Program-made: the position numbers and the translations under genes
The notes under the pieces: generated by a model
Database searches by the model: none
Told to the model about the DNA's origin: nothing
What the model saw: the letters and a program-made list of their open reading frames with translations, nothing else
Part shown: piece by piece, positions 7,034 to 9,190 of the stretch
How positions within the stretch are numbered: the stretch's first letter is position 1
How the letters are laid out: each line of letters begins with the position of its first letter
Source: Helicobacteraceae bacterium
GTDB lineage: Bacteria > Campylobacterota > Campylobacteria > Campylobacterales > Sulfurimonadaceae
Length of the DNA: 9,190 nucleotides
Direction: 5' to 3'
NCBI GenBank assembly: GCA_030642185.1
Contig: DAOWOG010000024.1
Span: forward strand, 1 to 9,190

Positions 7034-7477
7034 ATGGAAGCTATTAACAGAGAAGAATTCGAAGAATCGATCGTTAACATCGGTCGTGTTACAAAAGTTG
7101 TAAAAGGCGGACGTCGTTTTCGTTTTACTGCTCTTGTAGTCGTTGGTAACAAAAATGGTACTGTCGGTTACGGAATGGGTAAAGCAAAAGAGGTTCCAGA
7201 TGCGATTCGTAAAGCAGTTGACAATGCCTTTAAAAACCTTACTGAGGTTAAGATCAAGGGTACAACGATTGCACACGATATTGAGCATAAATACAATGCC
7301 AGCCGTGTACTGCTCAAACCGGCATCCGAAGGTACCGGTGTTATTGCCGGCGGTGCATTGCGTCCGGTACTGGAGCTTGCAGGCGTTCAGGATATTCTGA
7401 CAAAGTCTATCGGCTCAAACAATCCGGCAACTGTTGTACGTGCTACCGTTGAAGCACTTGCACGTATGAAAGGATAA
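7034..7477 (+). CDS. rpsE: 30S ribosomal protein S5
   Basis: S5 works with S3 and S4 at the mRNA entry site and affects decoding fidelity; its N-terminal loop contacts the spectinomycin region of helix 34. The product has 147 residues, about 20 fewer than E. coli. The double-stranded-RNA-binding-like domain is at about residues 10-73, with the loop [14 protein letters not shown] (18-31) and [19 protein letters not shown] (37-55). The C-terminal domain has [20 protein letters not shown] (93-112) and [20 protein letters not shown] at 7022-7026 overlaps the rplR stop. Only three bases follow before rplO, so rpmD (L30), which sits here in E. coli, is absent from this position. Confidence 0.98.
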   Translation: MEAINREEFEESIVNIGRVTKVVKGGRRFRFTALVVVGNKNGTVGYGMGKAKEVPDAIRKAVDNAFKNLTEVKIKGTTIAHDIEHKYNASRVLLKPASEGTGVIAGGALRPVLELAGVQDILTKSIGSNNPATVVRATVEALARMKG

Positions 7478-7480
7478 GTT

Positions 7481-7879
7481 ATGGGTATTGAAAATCTTTC
7501 ACCGGCTGCAGGGTCAACCCACAGCCGTAAACGTGTTGGTCGCGGTCAGGGCTCAGGAATGGGCAAGACTGCAACACGTGGTCAAAAAGGTCAAAAATCA
7601 CGTACAGGTTACAAACGTAAACGTAACTTTGAGGGTGGTCAATTGCCATTGGCGAAACGTATGCCGAAAATCGGTTTCTTTTCAAACAATGTCAAACCAT
7701 ACGTGATCAACGTAGAGCGTATCAAATCAGTGGCAGAACTTGAAGAGATTACTTTAGAGAGTATTGCTGCTGTACATAAGCTTGGCAAATCTGTCACAGC
7801 TGTGAAACTTGTCGGCAAATCTGCTAAAGATTTAGTTTCAAAAATCAAAGACGAAAACGTTACAACAACTGGCAAATAA
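7481..7879 (+). CDS. rplO: 50S ribosomal protein L15
   Basis: L15 is a late-assembling large-subunit protein whose long basic N-terminal extension threads between rRNA helices. The 132-residue product has that extension with the signature KRVGRGQGSGMGKTATRGQK (17-36) and KGQKSRTGYKRKRNFEGGQ (36-54), then the globular domain beginning PLAKRMPKIGF. The C-terminus is shorter than in E. coli (144 aa) and ends NVTTTGK. AAGGA at 7470-7474, in the end of rpsE, is the ribosome binding site. The stop shares a base with the secY ATG (TAATG), tying synthesis of the export channel to that of L15. Confidence 0.97.
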   Translation: MGIENLSPAAGSTHSRKRVGRGQGSGMGKTATRGQKGQKSRTGYKRKRNFEGGQLPLAKRMPKIGFFSNNVKPYVINVERIKSVAELEEITLESIAAVHKLGKSVTAVKLVGKSAKDLVSKIKDENVTTTGK

Positions 7880-9141
7880 TGAACCAGCAACTAGTAAACA
7901 AGATCTTAATCACGATCGGTTTTCTCTTCATATACCGTTTACTGGCCTATGTGCCGGTACCGGGTGTTGATGTAAATGTAATTGCATCATTTTTCGATTC
8001 TCATGCCGGTGACGCACTTGGACTGATGAACATGTTCAGTGGTAACGCTGTAGAGCGTCTCTCTATTATTTCTCTCGGTATTATGCCTTACATTACTGCT
8101 TCAATTATTATGGAACTGCTTGCAGCTACCTTCCCAAATCTCGGTCAAATGAAAAAAGAACGTGACGGTATGGTGAAATATATGCAGATTATCCGTTATG
8201 CAACGATTGCTATTACACTTGTTCAGGCAATCGGTGTCAGTATCGGCTTACAGTCATTGACAGGTAAAGACGGCAGCAGTGCGATTTTGGTTGATCATAA
8301 TACATTTCTATTGATTGCTGCAGTTTCCATGCTTGCAGGAACGATGTTGTTGATGTGGATCGGTGAACAGATTACACAAAGCGGTATAGGTAACGGTATT
8401 TCATTGATCATTTTTGCAGGTATTGTTTCAGCGATTCCAAGTGCAATAGGTCAGACTATCACCATGGTCAATACAGGTGCAATGAGCTTTATTACAGTAA
8501 TCGCCATACTCGTGCTGATATTGGCTACGGTAGGTGTTATTATTTATGTCGAATTGGGTGAACGCCGTATACCGGTAACCTACGCGAAAAAAACAATGAT
8601 GCAAAATCAGAACAAACGTGTCATGAATTATATTCCTATTAAAGTGAATTTATCAGGTGTTATCCCGGTGATCTTTGCATCAGCGATTTTGATGTTTCCG
8701 ATGACAGTTTTATCATCAAGCACTAACCCTTATATTCAGACGGTAGCAGATTTTTTAAATCCGAATGGCTATTTCTTTAATGTTCTGACATTTTTATTTG
8801 TTGTCTTTTTTGCATATTTTTATGCCTCGATTGTTTTTAATGCCAAGGATATCTCTGACAACCTGAAGCGTCAGGGCGGGTTTATTCCGGGGGTTCGTCC
8901 TGGAGTTCATACGGCGGAGTTCTTGAATGAAACCGCGAGCCGTTTGACCTTTACCGGTGCGATCTACCTTGGGCTTGTGGCAACACTGCCATGGGTCATT
9001 ATGAAGGGAATCGGTGTGCCGTTCTTCTTCGGTGGTACTGCCGTACTGATCGTGGTTCAGGTCGCGCTCGATACGATGCGTAAGATCGAAGCACAGATCT
9101 ATATGAGCAAGTATGAAACACTAAGCGCGGTTGGTCTATAA
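7879..9141 (+). CDS. secY: Preprotein translocase channel subunit SecY
   Basis: SecY is the ten-helix pore of the SecYEG translocon that moves unfolded preproteins across, or into, the inner membrane with SecA or ribosomes. The product has 420 residues. Likely helices are TM1 8-28, the plug/TM2 region 45-85, TM3 102-124, TM4 142-163, TM5 170-193, TM6 203-226, TM7 258-280, TM8 300-321, TM9 356-376 and TM10 380-400. The cytosolic C4 loop has GERRIPVTYAKK (227-238) and C5 has KRQGGFIPGVRPG (330-342); Arg340 matches the SecA-critical Arg357 of E. coli. Its N-terminus is short, beginning almost at TM1. The TAATG start lacks a visible AGGA-type site, so initiation probably depends on ribosomes terminating on rplO. 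Confidence 0.98.
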   Translation: MNQQLVNKILITIGFLFIYRLLAYVPVPGVDVNVIASFFDSHAGDALGLMNMFSGNAVERLSIISLGIMPYITASIIMELLAATFPNLGQMKKERDGMVKYMQIIRYATIAITLVQAIGVSIGLQSLTGKDGSSAILVDHNTFLLIAAVSMLAGTMLLMWIGEQITQSGIGNGISLIIFAGIVSAIPSAIGQTITMVNTGAMSFITVIAILVLILATVGVIIYVELGERRIPVTYAKKTMMQNQNKRVMNYIPIKVNLSGVIPVIFASAILMFPMTVLSSSTNPYIQTVADFLNPNGYFFNVLTFLFVVFFAYFYASIVFNAKDISDNLKRQGGFIPGVRPGVHTAEFLNETASRLTFTGAIYLGLVATLPWVIMKGIGVPFFFGGTAVLIVVQVALDTMRKIEAQIYMSKYETLSAVGL

Positions 9142-9143
9142 AA

Positions 9144-9190
9144 ATGGCCATTGCGCTTCGCAAACCAAAAGAGATAGAAAAACTTCGCGC
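9144..9190 (+). CDS. map: Methionine aminopeptidase, type I, first 15 codons (3' end outside window)
   Basis: The visible start reads MAIALRKPKEIEKLR followed by a partial codon. The pattern of a hydrophobic strand, then K-P/T-x-E-I-E-K-L/M-R, is the N-terminus of type I methionine aminopeptidases, which remove the initiator Met from nascent proteins. Placement two bases after secY matches the secY-map-infA order found in many bacteria. None of the metal-binding residues lies inside the window, so identity rests on 15 residues plus context. No Shine-Dalgarno is visible before the ATG (the stretch is CTATAAAA), as for secY. A different short gene is unlikely but cannot be excluded. Confidence 0.8.
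   Translation, partial: MAIALRKPKEIEKLR

Overview
This window is a contiguous block of the S10-spc ribosomal-protein supercluster. All genes lie on the + strand and are packed almost end to end. The order is rplC (3' part), rplD, rplW, rplB, rpsS, rplV, rpsC, rplP, rpmC, rpsQ, rplN, rplX, rplE, rpsN, rpsH, rplF, rplR, rpsE, rplO, secY, map (first 15 codons). Several traits point to a Campylobacterota (epsilonproteobacterial) chromosome, perhaps a Sulfurovum- or Sulfurimonas-like sulfur oxidiser: the moderately AT-rich base composition, a short L24 (76 aa), a short S5 (147 aa), a four-cysteine S14 of 61 aa, no rpmD between rpsE and rplO, map directly after secY, and L15, SecY and L16 sequences of the type I associate with that phylum. 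The genus is a guess from memory of family sequences, not the result of a search.

Layout: positions 1-4054 hold the distal S10 operon (L3 to L29) and 4065-4313 holds rpsQ. Positions 4313-7879 hold the spc section (L14 to L15). Positions 7879-9141 hold the protein-export channel gene secY, and 9144-9190 the start of methionine aminopeptidase. No promoter or terminator is convincing inside the window, so it is most simply read as one transcript. Intergenic gaps are 0-13 nt. Four junctions are TAATG stop/start overlaps (391, 4313, 4681, 7879), and rplP/rpmC and rplE/rpsN overlap by 14 and 8 nt. Most junctions have an AAGGA- or GGAG-like ribosome binding site inside the end of the previous gene, which fits translational coupling and balanced subunit output.

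The one exception to the tight packing is the 66-nt gap between rpsN and rpsH (5645-5710). It holds three consecutive perfect inverted repeats, the first spanning the rpsN stop codon, with no U-tract after them. An alternative pairing from inside the end of rpsN competes with the first hairpin. This is the only structure the gene list does not explain, and it is a candidate regulatory or RNA-processing element. I see no mobile elements, CRISPR, tRNA or rRNA genes, or accessory systems. The window is otherwise a conserved housekeeping region and I found no new biological system in it.
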